From Halobacterium sp. KA-4 (GTDB taxonomy: Archaea > Halobacteriota > Halobacteria > Halobacteriales > Halobacteriaceae), in NCBI RefSeq assembly GCF_021028995.1, contig NZ_JAJJZG010000026.1, positions 1-35,871 of the forward strand: a DNA stretch of 35,871 nt. Reading direction: 5' to 3'. Positions 15,145 to 24,077 of this stretch are shown here, piece by piece; the stretch's first letter is position 1, and every line of letters begins with the position of its first letter. The notes below the pieces were generated by a model. It did no database searches and had not been told where the DNA came from. It saw nothing but the letters and a program-made list of their open reading frames with translations. The translations under genes were made by a program, and so were the position numbers.

Positions 15145-16980
15145 TTACTCGGTAGTGTAGTAGTATTCGCCTTCGCGCTTCTGCTGTTTGTCCAGTTGGC
15201 TGCCGGGCTTGTTGATGCGCGGGCGGCCGAGGTTCTCGTCGCGGCGGAAGGTCACGTCGAGGTTCGCGAGGAACTCGTTCATGCCCGAGCGCATCGGCTG
15301 CGGGGTCGAGGCGCGGCCGTGTTCGGCGGGCTCGCCGTCGAACACCATCAGGCGGTCGCTCACGAGGTCTATCATGTAGATGTCGTGGTCGATGACCATG
15401 ACGGTGGTCTCGCGGTTCTCCGCGAACCGCCGGATGGCGCGGGTCGCGAGCACGCGCTGCTCGACGTCGAGGTGGGCGCTCGGCTCGTCCAGCAGGTAGA
15501 GGTCGGCGTCCTTCGAGAGCGTCGCGGCGATGGCGACGCGCTGGCGCTCCCCGCCGGAGAGGTCCGTGAGGTTCTGTTCGAGAATCGGGTCCAGCTGGAG
15601 CGGGTCGCCGATTTCGGTGTTCCAGTAGCTCGTCCCGAAGTCGTCGGTAATCGAGGAGAGGAACGCGTCAACGCGGATGTGCTGGTCGGCCTCGACGTAC
15701 TGGGGCTTGTACGCGATGTCCAGTCCGACGTCGAGGTCCGCGCCTTCCTCGCCGTCGACGGTCGTCGGGTTGAGGTCGCCCGCGAGAATCTGGGCGAATG
15801 TGGACTTCCCGATGCCGTTCGGGCCGACGACGCCCAGCACTTCGTTGCTGTGGATGTCGCCGCCGTCCACGGTGAGCGTGAATTCGTCCTCGCCGTAGGA
15901 CTTCGTGAGGTCCGGGTAGGAGACCAGCGTCTCCTCGCGGGAGGCCTCCCGTGGTGCGTGCTCCTCGAACGTGATGGCCTCCGGTCGGATGCGCATGTTC
16001 TCGTTGTCGAGGTACCCCTTCAGGTACTCGTTGATGCCGTTGCGCACGCTCTTCGGCGGCGTGACGACGCCGTACACGGAGGGTTCACCGTACGCGACGT
16101 GGATGGAGTCCGCGAGCAGGTCGAGCACGGCGAGGTCGTGTTCGACGACGAGCACGGCCTTGTCCTCCTCTTCGGCGAGTTCGCGGACGATGCGCGCCGC
16201 GGTGACGCGCTGGCCGATGTCGAGGTACGGTGTGAGTTCGTCCACGAAGTAGAAGTCCGCGTCGCGGGCGAGCGTCGCCGCCAGCGCCACTCGCTGGAGC
16301 TCCCCACCGGAGAGCGACTCGATGGACTGGTCGATGACCGGGCGAATCGAGAGCCGGTCGACCAGGTCGTCGAGGACGCCGCGCTCGTCCGTGCGTTCGA
16401 GCAGTTCCCGCGTGGTGCCGTCGAACTGGTCGGGAATCTGGTCGACGTACTGGGGTTTGCGCGCGACTTCGACGTCGCCGGCGCGGACGGCTTCGAGGTA
16501 GTCCTGGAGTTCCGTGCCTCGGTACTCGTCGACGACCTCGTCCCACGAGGGTTCGTCTTCGTGGCGGCCGAGATTCGGCGTGATTTCGCCGGCGAGAATC
16601 TTCACCGCGGTGGACTTCCCGATGCCGTTCGGGCCGAGCAGGCCCGTCACCTTCCCGGACTCCGGAACAGGGAGGCCGTACAGCGAGAACGCGTTCTCGC
16701 CGTAGCGGTGGGTTGGCTCGTCTTCGAGTTCCTGCGGGAGGTTGATGATTTCGATGGCGTCGAAGGGGCACTTCTCGACGCAGATGCCGCAGGTCTCCCC
16801 GAGACAGATTTCCTCGGAGATGCGAATCTGGTCGGGGTCGCCGTCCTCGGCCTCCTCCCCGCGGAGGGTGATGCACTCCTTGCCCGTCCGGTTCGGCGGG
16901 CAGTAGTTCGAACACTCGTAGTTACAACGGTCGGGCTGGCACCTGTCCAGGTCCACGACCGCGATGCTGTCCTCGGCCAT
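15145..16980 (-). CDS. Ribosome recycling ATPase ABCE1 (Rli)
   Basis: 611 aa, soluble twin-ATPase that splits ribosomes after termination. The N-terminal iron-sulfur domain has Cys14, 19, 23, 27 and 36, then CLGETCGICVEKCPFDAI with Cys59, 64, 67 and 71 for the [4Fe-4S] clusters. NBD1 has Walker A GPNGIGKST (116-124), LSGGE (223-227) and VDELTPYLDIGQR; NBD2 has GPNGIGKST (386-394), LSGGERQRVAIAATL and LLDEPSAHLDVEQR. Full length. The ATG 16980 is 2 bp after the stop of the EMC6-like gene, so they form one transcript; poly-T runs follow the stop. Confidence 0.97.
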   Translation of the reverse strand: MAEDSIAVVDLDRCQPDRCNYECSNYCPPNRTGKECITLRGEEAEDGDPDQIRISEEICLGETCGICVEKCPFDAIEIINLPQELEDEPTHRYGENAFSLYGLPVPESGKVTGLLGPNGIGKSTAVKILAGEITPNLGRHEDEPSWDEVVDEYRGTELQDYLEAVRAGDVEVARKPQYVDQIPDQFDGTTRELLERTDERGVLDDLVDRLSIRPVIDQSIESLSGGELQRVALAATLARDADFYFVDELTPYLDIGQRVTAARIVRELAEEEDKAVLVVEHDLAVLDLLADSIHVAYGEPSVYGVVTPPKSVRNGINEYLKGYLDNENMRIRPEAITFEEHAPREASREETLVSYPDLTKSYGEDEFTLTVDGGDIHSNEVLGVVGPNGIGKSTFAQILAGDLNPTTVDGEEGADLDVGLDIAYKPQYVEADQHIRVDAFLSSITDDFGTSYWNTEIGDPLQLDPILEQNLTDLSGGERQRVAIAATLSKDADLYLLDEPSAHLDVEQRVLATRAIRRFAENRETTVMVIDHDIYMIDLVSDRLMVFDGEPAEHGRASTPQPMRSGMNEFLANLDVTFRRDENLGRPRINKPGSQLDKQQKREGEYYYTTE

Positions 16981-16982
16981 CG

Positions 16983-17282
16983 TTAGAAGGTGATGCCTTC
17001 GGAGAGCAGTACGCCCCACGTGATGAACCAGAGGGCGAACGACATGAAGCCGACGTAGAGGTGGTCTTTCGCCGAGAAGTCGGTGACGTCGACGCCGGCC
17101 ACTCGCATCAGCCCGAGTTCGACGGCGACCACGGCGAGCAACACGAGCAGCCCCGTGCGGCTGGTCGCGTCGGCGACGACCGCCTCCGAGGCGAACGCCG
17201 CAGCGACGCCGCCGAGGGTGGCGATTGTGGTCACCTTCAGGCTGCGCCGGTGGGCAGCCGTCGGGTCCACGGTTTCTGTCAT
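16983..17282 (-). CDS. EMC6-like small membrane protein
   Basis: 99 aa with three membrane helices (about 17-35 VTTIATLGGVAAAFASEAVV, 43-64, and 73-95 HLYVGFMSFALWFITWGVLL). The size, topology and DFSAKDHLYVGFM-type loop resemble archaeal proteins annotated EMC6-like, related to the eukaryotic ER membrane-insertion subunit; the assignment is moderate. It is the first gene of the operon with abcE. The ATG 17282 is supported by ACCTTTTGACC about 28 bp upstream; it shares a 120-bp divergent promoter region with the winged-helix gene. Confidence 0.7.
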   Translation of the reverse strand: MTETVDPTAAHRRSLKVTTIATLGGVAAAFASEAVVADATSRTGLLVLLAVVAVELGLMRVAGVDVTDFSAKDHLYVGFMSFALWFITWGVLLSEGITF

Positions 17283-17370
17283 ACCCACACGTCCGGGAGC
17301 CGCGGTCAAAAGGTGTTCGCTTGCAGCACGGCCGGTTCCGCCGTCAGTGGTCCGTGGGAGCGCCTCCCGC

Positions 17371-17399
17371 ACTTTTAAGCGCGTGGAGTGTTTCGAAAC
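17371..17399 (+). promoter_or_regulatory. Promoter of the winged-helix gene with a 10-bp palindrome
   Basis: The TATA box ACTTTTAAGC (17371-17380) is centred about 27 bp before the ATG at 17403, which predicts a leaderless mRNA. Between them lies the perfect palindrome GTTTCGAAAC (17390-17399), well placed for autoregulation by the encoded DNA-binding protein. Confidence 0.55.
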
Positions 17400-17402
17400 G
17401 TA

Positions 17403-17675
17403 ATGATGGCTGAAGACGACAGTGTGCTGGAGGACCTCCCGCCGAGCGCCAAGCTCGTCTACAAGGTGCTCGAGTACGACGGCCCCCTCACCCAGAAGCG
17501 AATCGTCGAGGAAACCATGCTCTCCGCGCGCACCGTCCGGTACGCGCTCGAACGGCTCGAAGACCGCGGCGTCGTCGACGAGGACATCTACTTCGCCGAC
17601 GCTCGCCAGAGCCTCTACCAGTTGACTCGCGAGAAGGAAAGCGAGGACGCGTCCGCCGACGCCGAAGCCGCCTGA
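17403..17675 (+). CDS. Small winged helix-turn-helix transcription regulator
   Basis: 90 aa, starting at ATG 17403 or the adjacent ATG 17406. A single winged-helix domain: LPPSAKLVYKVLEYDGPLTQ, then KRIVEETMLSARTVRYALER (recognition helix ARTVRYALERL) and a wing around GVVDEDIYFADARQSLYQL. The acidic tail EDASADAEAA has no ligand domain. MarR/ArsR-like fold; target genes unknown. Divergent from EMC6-abcE and convergent with the PINA gene (5 bp apart). Confidence 0.85.
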   Translation: MMAEDDSVLEDLPPSAKLVYKVLEYDGPLTQKRIVEETMLSARTVRYALERLEDRGVVDEDIYFADARQSLYQLTREKESEDASADAEAA

Positions 17676-17680
17676 ACTCC

Positions 17681-19528
17681 TTACTCGTTCGGCACGACCG
17701 TAATCGTCCGCTCGCGGTCGATGGCGCGCTCTAGTTCCTCAGCGATGGCCGACCCTCGCGAGACCTGGATGTCGCCGCCGCGGCCGACCGTCGCCGTGAA
17801 CAGGTACTCGCCGTCCGCCTGCACTTCGACGGTCTCGCCCGCGCGGTCGCCGGACAGCGGCAGGATGATGTGCCGGGACGTGACCTCCGGGGTCACGAGT
17901 TGGCCGGCTTCCTGCTCGCTGCTCCCGCCGCCCGCGGTCTCGGTGGTGCGCTCGCCGAGCGTGCGCACGTCGATGTTGATGCCGAGGCGGTCCTCGATGT
18001 CCGAGATGCGGCCGCCGCCCTTCCCGATGACGTGGCTGATTTCGTCCTCGGAGACGTACACCACGGCCTCGTTCGGGCCGCGGATGTCCACCTCGACGGG
18101 GCCGCGGGTTGCGGACTGAATCTCGCGTTCGACCTCCTGCTTCGCGAGTTTGTCCACGCCGGACTCGGGGGCCTCCTCGGTCTCCTCGAGGGGGACCGTG
18201 ACGACCTGGCGGTTGAACGTGTAAATCTCGTAGGCGGGCGTCCCGGTCGCGAAGTCCTTGACCTGGATGACCGGGCGCGCGAGGTCCTCCTCCATGAGGC
18301 CCTCGGGCACCTTCACCTCCGTCGTCACGTCGTAGACGGTCTCCACGTCGCCCTCCTCGATGTAGACGACGGTGTCCACGATTTGCGGAATCATGCCCAA
18401 TTCCACGCGGCCGACGAGCCGCTGGAGCGCGTCGATGGGCCGCGTCGCGTGCACGACGCCGACCATCCCGACGCCCGCCAGGCGCATGTCCGCGAACACC
18501 TCGAAGTCGTCGGTCTTCCGCACCTCGTCGTAGATGGTGTAGTCGGGCCGCACCATCAGCAGTGAGTCGGCGGTCTTGGACATCTCGCCGCCCAGTTCCG
18601 TGTACTGGGTGACCTCCTTGCCGACCTGCAGGTCGCGGGGCTTCTCCATCGTCTTCACGACGTTGTCGTGCTCGGAGAGGAACTCCGCGACGGCCTGCGC
18701 GAACGTCGACTTCCCGGCACCCGGCGCGCCCGCGATGAGCACGCCGCGGTCCCGTTCGAGCAGCCGCTCGCGGAGCTCGTCGGCGTGCTCGTAGTCCTCC
18801 ATCGTCGTCTTCACGATGGGGCGCACGGCGGTGATTTCGACGGCCTCCGAGAACGGCGGCCGCGAGATGGCGATGCGCATGTCCCGCACCTGCGCGATGG
18901 TCATCCCCTCCTCGGAGAGCTCGACGAACGCGTCGTCGGCGCGCTTCGCGGTCGTGATGACTTCGTTGGCGTACTCCTCGATGGTCTCGCGGTCGATTTC
19001 CTCGTCGCCGGTGGACTGGTACTCGATTTCGCCGACCTCGCCGCGCTTGACCATCGGCACCATCCCCTCCTTGAGGTGGACGCTCATCGTGAGCTCGTCG
19101 AAGTACTGCTCGAGGCCGAGCTCGCCGAGTTCGCGCTCGAGCGGCTCGAGGTACTCCACGTCGATGCCCTTCCCTTTCGCGACCTCCGCCTGCACGATGT
19201 CGCTGGTGAGCAGGCGCGCGTCGTGCTCCATCGCCACGTCCCGGATGATGGCGTCGATGGCGCCCGCCGCCGCGCGCTGGATGTCCTCCTCGCCGGCGCG
19301 CTCGCCGACGTACTTGATGCTGATTTTGCCGTCGTCCGCGAGTTCGACGAGCCGCTGGAGCTCCTCCAGGGCGTCCCACCCGGTCTGTCGGCCGCTGTTC
19401 GCCTGCGCTTCGACCTCGCCGACGACCGCCTCCGGAATGTAGACGGTGTCGCCTTCGTACTCGCCGTCCTCGACCCGCTGAGAGATGCGGCCGTCGACGA
19501 CGACGCTCGTGTCGGGCACGATGTTCAT
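17681..19528 (-). CDS. PINA-type PIN domain-ATPase-KH protein
   Basis: 615 aa. Residues 1-~125 are a PIN domain (MNIVPDTSVVVDGRIS, with acidic Asp6, Glu40, Asp92, Asp110 available for metal). Residues ~225-450 are a VirB11/PilT-like ATPase with Walker A GAPGAGKST (267-275) and GMVGVVHATRPIDALQRLVG. Residues ~480-525 are a KH domain with the GKGGG loop (502-506). This order matches archaeal PINA, whose Sulfolobus member drives Holliday junction migration; transfer of that role to haloarchaea is inference. The ATG 19528 fits a CCTTATCAG promoter about 28 bp upstream; a longer frame to 19861 is antisense to the M20 gene. Confidence 0.9.
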   Translation of the reverse strand: MNIVPDTSVVVDGRISQRVEDGEYEGDTVYIPEAVVGEVEAQANSGRQTGWDALEELQRLVELADDGKISIKYVGERAGEEDIQRAAAGAIDAIIRDVAMEHDARLLTSDIVQAEVAKGKGIDVEYLEPLERELGELGLEQYFDELTMSVHLKEGMVPMVKRGEVGEIEYQSTGDEEIDRETIEEYANEVITTAKRADDAFVELSEEGMTIAQVRDMRIAISRPPFSEAVEITAVRPIVKTTMEDYEHADELRERLLERDRGVLIAGAPGAGKSTFAQAVAEFLSEHDNVVKTMEKPRDLQVGKEVTQYTELGGEMSKTADSLLMVRPDYTIYDEVRKTDDFEVFADMRLAGVGMVGVVHATRPIDALQRLVGRVELGMIPQIVDTVVYIEEGDVETVYDVTTEVKVPEGLMEEDLARPVIQVKDFATGTPAYEIYTFNRQVVTVPLEETEEAPESGVDKLAKQEVEREIQSATRGPVEVDIRGPNEAVVYVSEDEISHVIGKGGGRISDIEDRLGINIDVRTLGERTTETAGGGSSEQEAGQLVTPEVTSRHIILPLSGDRAGETVEVQADGEYLFTATVGRGGDIQVSRGSAIAEELERAIDRERTITVVPNE

Positions 19529-19663
19529 GTTACCTCGGCGTAGTCGCGGCGTACTGATAAGGGTACTTGCCTCGGCCCGCTGCCGTCCCCGTGCGGGCCG
19601 TGACTCTCGGGAATCTCGCGCCCGCCGAAGCCGACTAACCCCTCGAACGCGTCGGGCCGCGTG

Positions 19664-20755
19664 ATGGGCGAACTCCGTGACCTCACCGAACGCCTCGTCT
19701 CGATTCCGAGCCACGACGACGAGACCGCTGCCGGCGACGCCATCGCGTCGTGGCTCCACGAGCACACCGACGCCGACGTGGAGCGCGACGACGCCGGCAA
19801 CGTCCTCGCGTGGCGCAACCCGGACGCCGACGGCGACAGCCTCGCGCTCGTCGGCCACCACGACGTCGTACCGCCGGACGAATCACAGACGGAAGACGGC
19901 GACTACGTGATTTTCGAGGACGAGGGCCGCCTCTACGGCCGCGGCACCGCGGACATGAAGGGCGCGGTCGCGGCGATGCTGCTGGCGTTCCGGGATGCGG
20001 ACCCCGACGGCCCGCTCGCGTTCGCGTCGTTCGTCGGCGAGGAGTTGGGCGGGGTGGGCGTCCAGCAGGCCATCGACGAGGGGTTCGCGCCCGACTACGC
20101 CGTCGTCGGCGAGGGGTCGACGGGGTACTCCGAACCCGGCGTGCTCGACGTCGCCGTCGCGCACAAGGGCCGCCGCGCGAGCACCGTCACGGCAGCCGGC
20201 GAGGCCGCGCACGCCAGCGAGGTCGAGTCGGGAGAGAACGCGGTCTACCGTGCCTGTGACGCGGTGGACGTGCTCCGCGAACTCGACGCGCCCGAGGCCG
20301 ACGTGTTCGGCCAGCACCTCGCGGGGAGCGTCGCCGTCACGGAAATCGAGGGTGGGACGGCGTGGAACGTGATTCCCGAGTCCTGCGAGGTCACGGTCGA
20401 TGAGCGTACAGTCCCGGGCGAGCGTGCGGACGTCGGCGCGGTCGAAGCCGTCGACGGCGTCTCGTGGGCGGTCGACCAGAACCTCCCGCCGATGGCCTGC
20501 GACGACCCTGGATTCGCCGCCAGCGTGATCGACGTCGTGCAGGACGTACAGGACGGCGCTGGCGAGCACGTCGCCAAGCCCCACGCGACGGACGCAGGCT
20601 GGCTCACGGCCGCCGGGATGACCTGTCTGGTCTGCGGGCCGGCCGAGCAGGGCGAGGCGCACACGGCCGACGAGAGCGTCTCGCTGGACGTGCTCGCGCG
20701 GTGTCGGCGGGTCTACGAACGCGTCGCAGCACGAATTCCGCGAGGGCAATCCTGA
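19664..20755 (+). CDS. M20 family metallopeptidase (ArgE/DapE-like)
   Basis: 363 aa, zinc-dependent deacylase or aminoacylase. Metal ligands are visible: His65 and Asp67 in LVGHHDVVPP, Asp97 in YGRGTADMKG, and the catalytic/ligand Glu pair 126-127 in FVGEELGG. A dimerisation domain lies at about 170-275. The C-terminal His ligand is probably in AEQGEAHTADESV. Substrate uncertain: N-succinyl-diaminopimelate, acetylornithine or acetyl-lysine are all within the family. GTG 19661 is also possible as start. The promoter-like GACTAACC lies about 28 bp upstream in the region divergent from the PINA gene. Confidence 0.88.
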   Translation: MGELRDLTERLVSIPSHDDETAAGDAIASWLHEHTDADVERDDAGNVLAWRNPDADGDSLALVGHHDVVPPDESQTEDGDYVIFEDEGRLYGRGTADMKGAVAAMLLAFRDADPDGPLAFASFVGEELGGVGVQQAIDEGFAPDYAVVGEGSTGYSEPGVLDVAVAHKGRRASTVTAAGEAAHASEVESGENAVYRACDAVDVLRELDAPEADVFGQHLAGSVAVTEIEGGTAWNVIPESCEVTVDERTVPGERADVGAVEAVDGVSWAVDQNLPPMACDDPGFAASVIDVVQDVQDGAGEHVAKPHATDAGWLTAAGMTCLVCGPAEQGEAHTADESVSLDVLARCRRVYERVAARIPRGQS

Positions 20756-20781
20756 TAGGCCGCGCCGCGTACGCCTAGGGT

Positions 20782-22293
20782 ATGTCGACGCAGGCCTCCG
20801 AGGAAGTCCCCGACGCCTACGCGGACCTCCTCGACCACTACGAACAGATTTCGAACGTCAACGACGCGAACAGCCTGCTCTCCTGGGACCAGGAAGTGAT
20901 GATGCCGGAGGGCGGCACGCCCGCCCGCTCGAAGCAGAAGTCAGCGCTCTCCTCGCTGTCCCACGACCTGCTCACCGAGGACAAGGTCGGGGAGTGGCTG
21001 GACGAACTCGAGGACGCGGACCTCGATGACGAGCAGGCCGCCGTCGTCCGCGAGATTCGACGCGAGTACGAGCGCGCCGACCGCGTGCCCAGCGAACTCG
21101 TCGCCGAAATCTCGGAGACGACCTCCGAGGCGCTCCCGAAGTGGAAGGAAGCCAAGGAAGAGGACGACTTCTCGGTGTTCGCGCCGATTCTCGAGGACCT
21201 CGTGGAACTCAAGAAGGAGTACGCCGAGCACATCGACCCCGAGAAGGACGCCTACGAGGTGCTGTTCGCGGACTACGAGCCGTACCTCGACCTCGACACC
21301 GCCGAGCGCGTGCTCGAACGCCTCCGCGAGGAACTCGTCCCGCTCATTGAGGACGTCCGCGAGAGCGATGTCGAACTCGCGGACCCCTTCGAGGGCGAGT
21401 TCGACGTTGACACGCAGGAAGAACTCGCCCGGGACGTGCTGGACACGCTCGGCTACGACTTCGAGCACGGCCGCATCGACACCGCGCCGCACCCGTTTTC
21501 CACCGGGAATCAGTTCGACGCCCGCGTCACCACGCGCTTCAGCGAGGACGACCCCGTCGACGCCCTGATGTCCACGATTCACGAATTCGGACACGCGCGC
21601 TACACGCTCGGTCTCCCCCGCGAGCAGTACGGGAACCCGCTCGGCGAGTCCCGCGACCTCACCGTCCACGAGTCCCAGAGCCGCCTCTGGGAGAACCACG
21701 TCGGGCGCTCCCGCGTCTTCTGGGAGAAGTTCCTGCCCGCGATGAAAGCGCGCTTCCCGCAAATCGAGGACGCCACCCCCGAGGAGGCCTACGAGGCCGC
21801 CAACGAGGTGTACGAGGACAACCTCATCCGGGTCGAAGCGGACGAACTCACCTACCACATGCACATCATCGTGCGCTTCGAAATCGAGCGCGAACTCATC
21901 GAGGGCGACCTCGACGTCGAGGACGTGCCCGAGCGCTGGAACGACAAGTACGAGGAGTACCTCGGCATCCGCCCCGACACCGACGCGGAGGGCTGCCTGC
22001 AGGACATCCACTGGAGCCACGGCTCCTTCGGCTACTTCCCGACGTACTCGCTGGGGAGCGTGCTCGCCGCCCAGATTTACGACGCCCTCGAAGCCGACGT
22101 CGGCGACGTCGACGAGAAGGTGCGCAACGGGAACTTCGACGTCATCGCCGACTGGCTCGAAGAGCACGTCCACCAGCACGGCGCGAAGTACACGACGCCC
22201 GAACTCGTCGAAGAAGCCACCGGCGAGGCGTACAACGCCGACCACTTCGTCGACTACGTCACCGAGAAGTACACCGACCTCTACGACCTGTAG
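20782..22293 (+). CDS. M32 family carboxypeptidase (Taq-type)
   Basis: 503 aa, cytoplasmic metallocarboxypeptidase. It has zinc motif HEFGH (267-271) inside STIHEFGHARYTLGL, and the third ligand Glu in TVHESQSRLWEN (His296-Glu297-Ser298), an M32 signature. Further conserved M32 parts are DIHWSHGSFGYFPTYSLGS and the N-terminal LLSWDQEVMMPEGG. Full length (~500 aa). Promoter CTGATAGG about 28 bp upstream overlaps the stop region of the M20 gene, 26 bp away; the two peptidases may act together in peptide turnover. Confidence 0.95.
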   Translation: MSTQASEEVPDAYADLLDHYEQISNVNDANSLLSWDQEVMMPEGGTPARSKQKSALSSLSHDLLTEDKVGEWLDELEDADLDDEQAAVVREIRREYERADRVPSELVAEISETTSEALPKWKEAKEEDDFSVFAPILEDLVELKKEYAEHIDPEKDAYEVLFADYEPYLDLDTAERVLERLREELVPLIEDVRESDVELADPFEGEFDVDTQEELARDVLDTLGYDFEHGRIDTAPHPFSTGNQFDARVTTRFSEDDPVDALMSTIHEFGHARYTLGLPREQYGNPLGESRDLTVHESQSRLWENHVGRSRVFWEKFLPAMKARFPQIEDATPEEAYEAANEVYEDNLIRVEADELTYHMHIIVRFEIERELIEGDLDVEDVPERWNDKYEEYLGIRPDTDAEGCLQDIHWSHGSFGYFPTYSLGSVLAAQIYDALEADVGDVDEKVRNGNFDVIADWLEEHVHQHGAKYTTPELVEEATGEAYNADHFVDYVTEKYTDLYDL

Positions 22294-22321
22294 CGGGGCT
22301 GGCGGCCGCCCGGCCACCGAA

Positions 22322-22329
22322 GGCTTATG
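22322..22329 (+). promoter_or_regulatory. GNAT-gene TATA box (contains a decoy ATG)
   Basis: GGCTTATG is centred 28 bp before the ATG at 22354. It contains the in-frame ATG at 22327, which is therefore a promoter base and not the start. Confidence 0.6.
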
Positions 22330-22353
22330 CTTCGCGTCCCGGGTGATGGCCGT

Positions 22354-22905
22354 ATGCCCGGTCCGATATTCTTGCGCGGCGACACGGTCACGCTCCGGCC
22401 GCCCGAGCGCGAGGACCTCGACGCGATTCGGGAGTGGCTGAACCACCCGCAGGTGTGGCGACCGGCCCTCGACCCGCTGCCGGCGAACGAGGACACTGCG
22501 GAGTCGTACTTCGAGCGCTCGCTCACCTCGGAGACGGACGTGAAGTGTCTCGTCTGCGTGGACGAGGAGCCGGTCGGCGTCGTCTCGCTGACCACCACCG
22601 AGTACGGGCCGACGGCGACCGACCGCGCGCGGAGTGTCGAACTCGCGTACCACCTCAGCCCGGAGTACCACGGCCGCGGGTACGGCAGCGAGGCCGCCGG
22701 TCGCCTCGTGCAGTACGCCTTCGAGGACTTGAACATGCGCCGGGTCACCGCGCACGTCGGCGCGTTCAACGACGCCTCCATCGGCCTCCTCGAATCGCTC
22801 GGCTTCACCCACGAGGGGACGCGCCGGGAGGCGGCGTTCTACCGCGGCTACTACCACGACATGCTGACGTACGGCTTGCTCCGCGATGAGTGGGAGGATA
22901 CGTAG
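22354..22905 (+). CDS. GNAT family N-acetyltransferase
   Basis: 183 aa, RimJ/RimL-like. It starts MPGPIFLRGDTVTLRPPERE, the usual opening strand and helix. The acetyl-CoA loop is YHLSPEYHGRGYGSEAAGRL (with the R/Q-x-x-G-x-G/A motif GRGYGS), followed by NMRRVTAHVGAFNDASIGLL and the closing LGFTHEGTRREAAFYRGYYH. The substrate may be a protein N-terminus, an antibiotic-like amine or an amino acid; unknown. The start at 22354 is chosen because the upstream ATG lies within the TATA box. Confidence 0.9.
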   Translation: MPGPIFLRGDTVTLRPPEREDLDAIREWLNHPQVWRPALDPLPANEDTAESYFERSLTSETDVKCLVCVDEEPVGVVSLTTTEYGPTATDRARSVELAYHLSPEYHGRGYGSEAAGRLVQYAFEDLNMRRVTAHVGAFNDASIGLLESLGFTHEGTRREAAFYRGYYHDMLTYGLLRDEWEDT

Positions 22906-22973
22906 CGTTCCGGTGTCGGCGAGGCCGTCGCCGGCCGGGTGGCTTTTTCCGCGTTCCGCACCCAGTCGTAACC

Positions 22974-24014
22974 ATGCGCGCAGCAACCTATCAGGGTCCC
23001 GGCGAGATTACCGTCGAGGACGTCCCGAAGCCCGAAGTCGAGTCGCCCAGCGACGCCGTCGTCCGCGTCACGCACACCGCCGTCTGCGGGTCGGACCTCT
23101 GGTTCTACCGCGGGGAGGGCGACCGCGAGGAGGGGTCGCGCGTCGGCCACGAGCCGATGGGCATCGTCGAGGCAGTCGGCGACGACGTGACCTCGGTCGA
23201 GCCTGGCGACCGCGTGCTCGCGCCGTTCGCGATTAGCTGTGGGGAGTGCGAGTTCTGTCGGAAGGGCCTGTACACGTCCTGCGTGGAGGACGAGTCGTGG
23301 AGCGGCGAGAACGGTGGCGGACAGGGCGAGTACGTGAAGTGCCCGTACGCGGACGGCACGCTCGTCCGGGTGCCGGACCGCTACGCCGACGACGAGGACA
23401 CGCTCGAAGCGCTGCTGCCGCTGACGGACGTGATGGGGACGGGCCACCACGCCGCGGTCAGCGCGGGCGTCGGCGAGGGCGACACCGCCGTCGTCATCGG
23501 GGACGGCGCGGTCGGGCTCTGTGGCGTGCTCGCCGCCCAGCGCCTCGGCGCCGAGCGCATCATCGCGATGGGGCACCACGAGGAGCGCCTCGAACTCGCT
23601 GAGGAGTTCGGTGCGACGGACACTATCGCCGCGCGGGGCGACGAGGCAATCGAGCGCGCGACCGAACTCACGCACGGCGGCGCGAACCACGTCATGGAGT
23701 GCGTCGGCGCGGCGTCCGCGATGGACACTGCCATCGCCATCGCGCGGCCCGGCGGGACGGTCGGCTACGTCGGCGTTCCGTACGGCGTCACCGAGGAGGG
23801 CCTGGACGTGTTCACGATGTTCAGCGACAACATCACGCTGAACGGCGGCGTCGCGCCGGTCCGTGCGTACGCCGAGGAACTGATGGACGACGTCCTACAG
23901 GGGACGCTTGACCCGTCGCCCATCTTCACGAAGACCGTCGGCCTCGACGACGTGGACGAGGGCTACCGCGCGATGGACGAGCGCGAGGCCATCAAGGTGC
24001 TCGTGAAGCCCTGA
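22974..24014 (+). CDS. Zinc-dependent alcohol dehydrogenase family protein
   Basis: 346 aa, MDR superfamily. Catalytic zinc ligands Cys38 (VCGSDLW), His59 and Glu60 (GHEPMG); structural zinc Cys89, Cys92, Cys95 and Cys103 (SCGECEFCRKGLYTSC); Rossmann motif GDGAVG (176-181). The long GENGGGQGEYVKCPYADGTL segment is typical of this subfamily of polyol- or threonine-dehydrogenase-like enzymes. Substrate unknown. The ATG 22974 is favoured by GGCTTTTTCC about 28 bp upstream; earlier in-frame codons overlap the GNAT 3' end. Confidence 0.92.
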   Translation: MRAATYQGPGEITVEDVPKPEVESPSDAVVRVTHTAVCGSDLWFYRGEGDREEGSRVGHEPMGIVEAVGDDVTSVEPGDRVLAPFAISCGECEFCRKGLYTSCVEDESWSGENGGGQGEYVKCPYADGTLVRVPDRYADDEDTLEALLPLTDVMGTGHHAAVSAGVGEGDTAVVIGDGAVGLCGVLAAQRLGAERIIAMGHHEERLELAEEFGATDTIAARGDEAIERATELTHGGANHVMECVGAASAMDTAIAIARPGGTVGYVGVPYGVTEEGLDVFTMFSDNITLNGGVAPVRAYAEELMDDVLQGTLDPSPIFTKTVGLDDVDEGYRAMDEREAIKVLVKP

Positions 24015-24050
24015 CGTTGTACTCGGCTGTCACCTCGATAGATTCAAGTA

Positions 24051-24072
24051 GTGGTATGGCATAGCGTACCAC
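24051..24072. promoter_or_regulatory. Inverted repeat in the promoter of the zinc-finger gene
   Basis: GTGGTA (24051-24056) and TACCAC (24067-24072) with a 10-bp spacer containing TATGGCATA-type dyad bases. It lies between a TATA-like TTCAAGTA (24043-24050) and the ATG at 24078, where a regulator would block initiation. Confidence 0.45.
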
Positions 24073-24077
24073 GTATC

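Noticed and set aside
15196-16986. 596-codon plus-strand open frame
   Set aside because: Antisense to ABCE1, which has all its motifs.
22327-22353. Upstream ATG start for the GNAT gene
   Set aside because: It falls inside the TATA box 28 bp before the better start at 22354.
20941-22986. 681-codon minus-strand open frame
   Set aside because: Antisense shadow of the M32 carboxypeptidase and GNAT genes; Arg/Val/Leu-rich with no fold.
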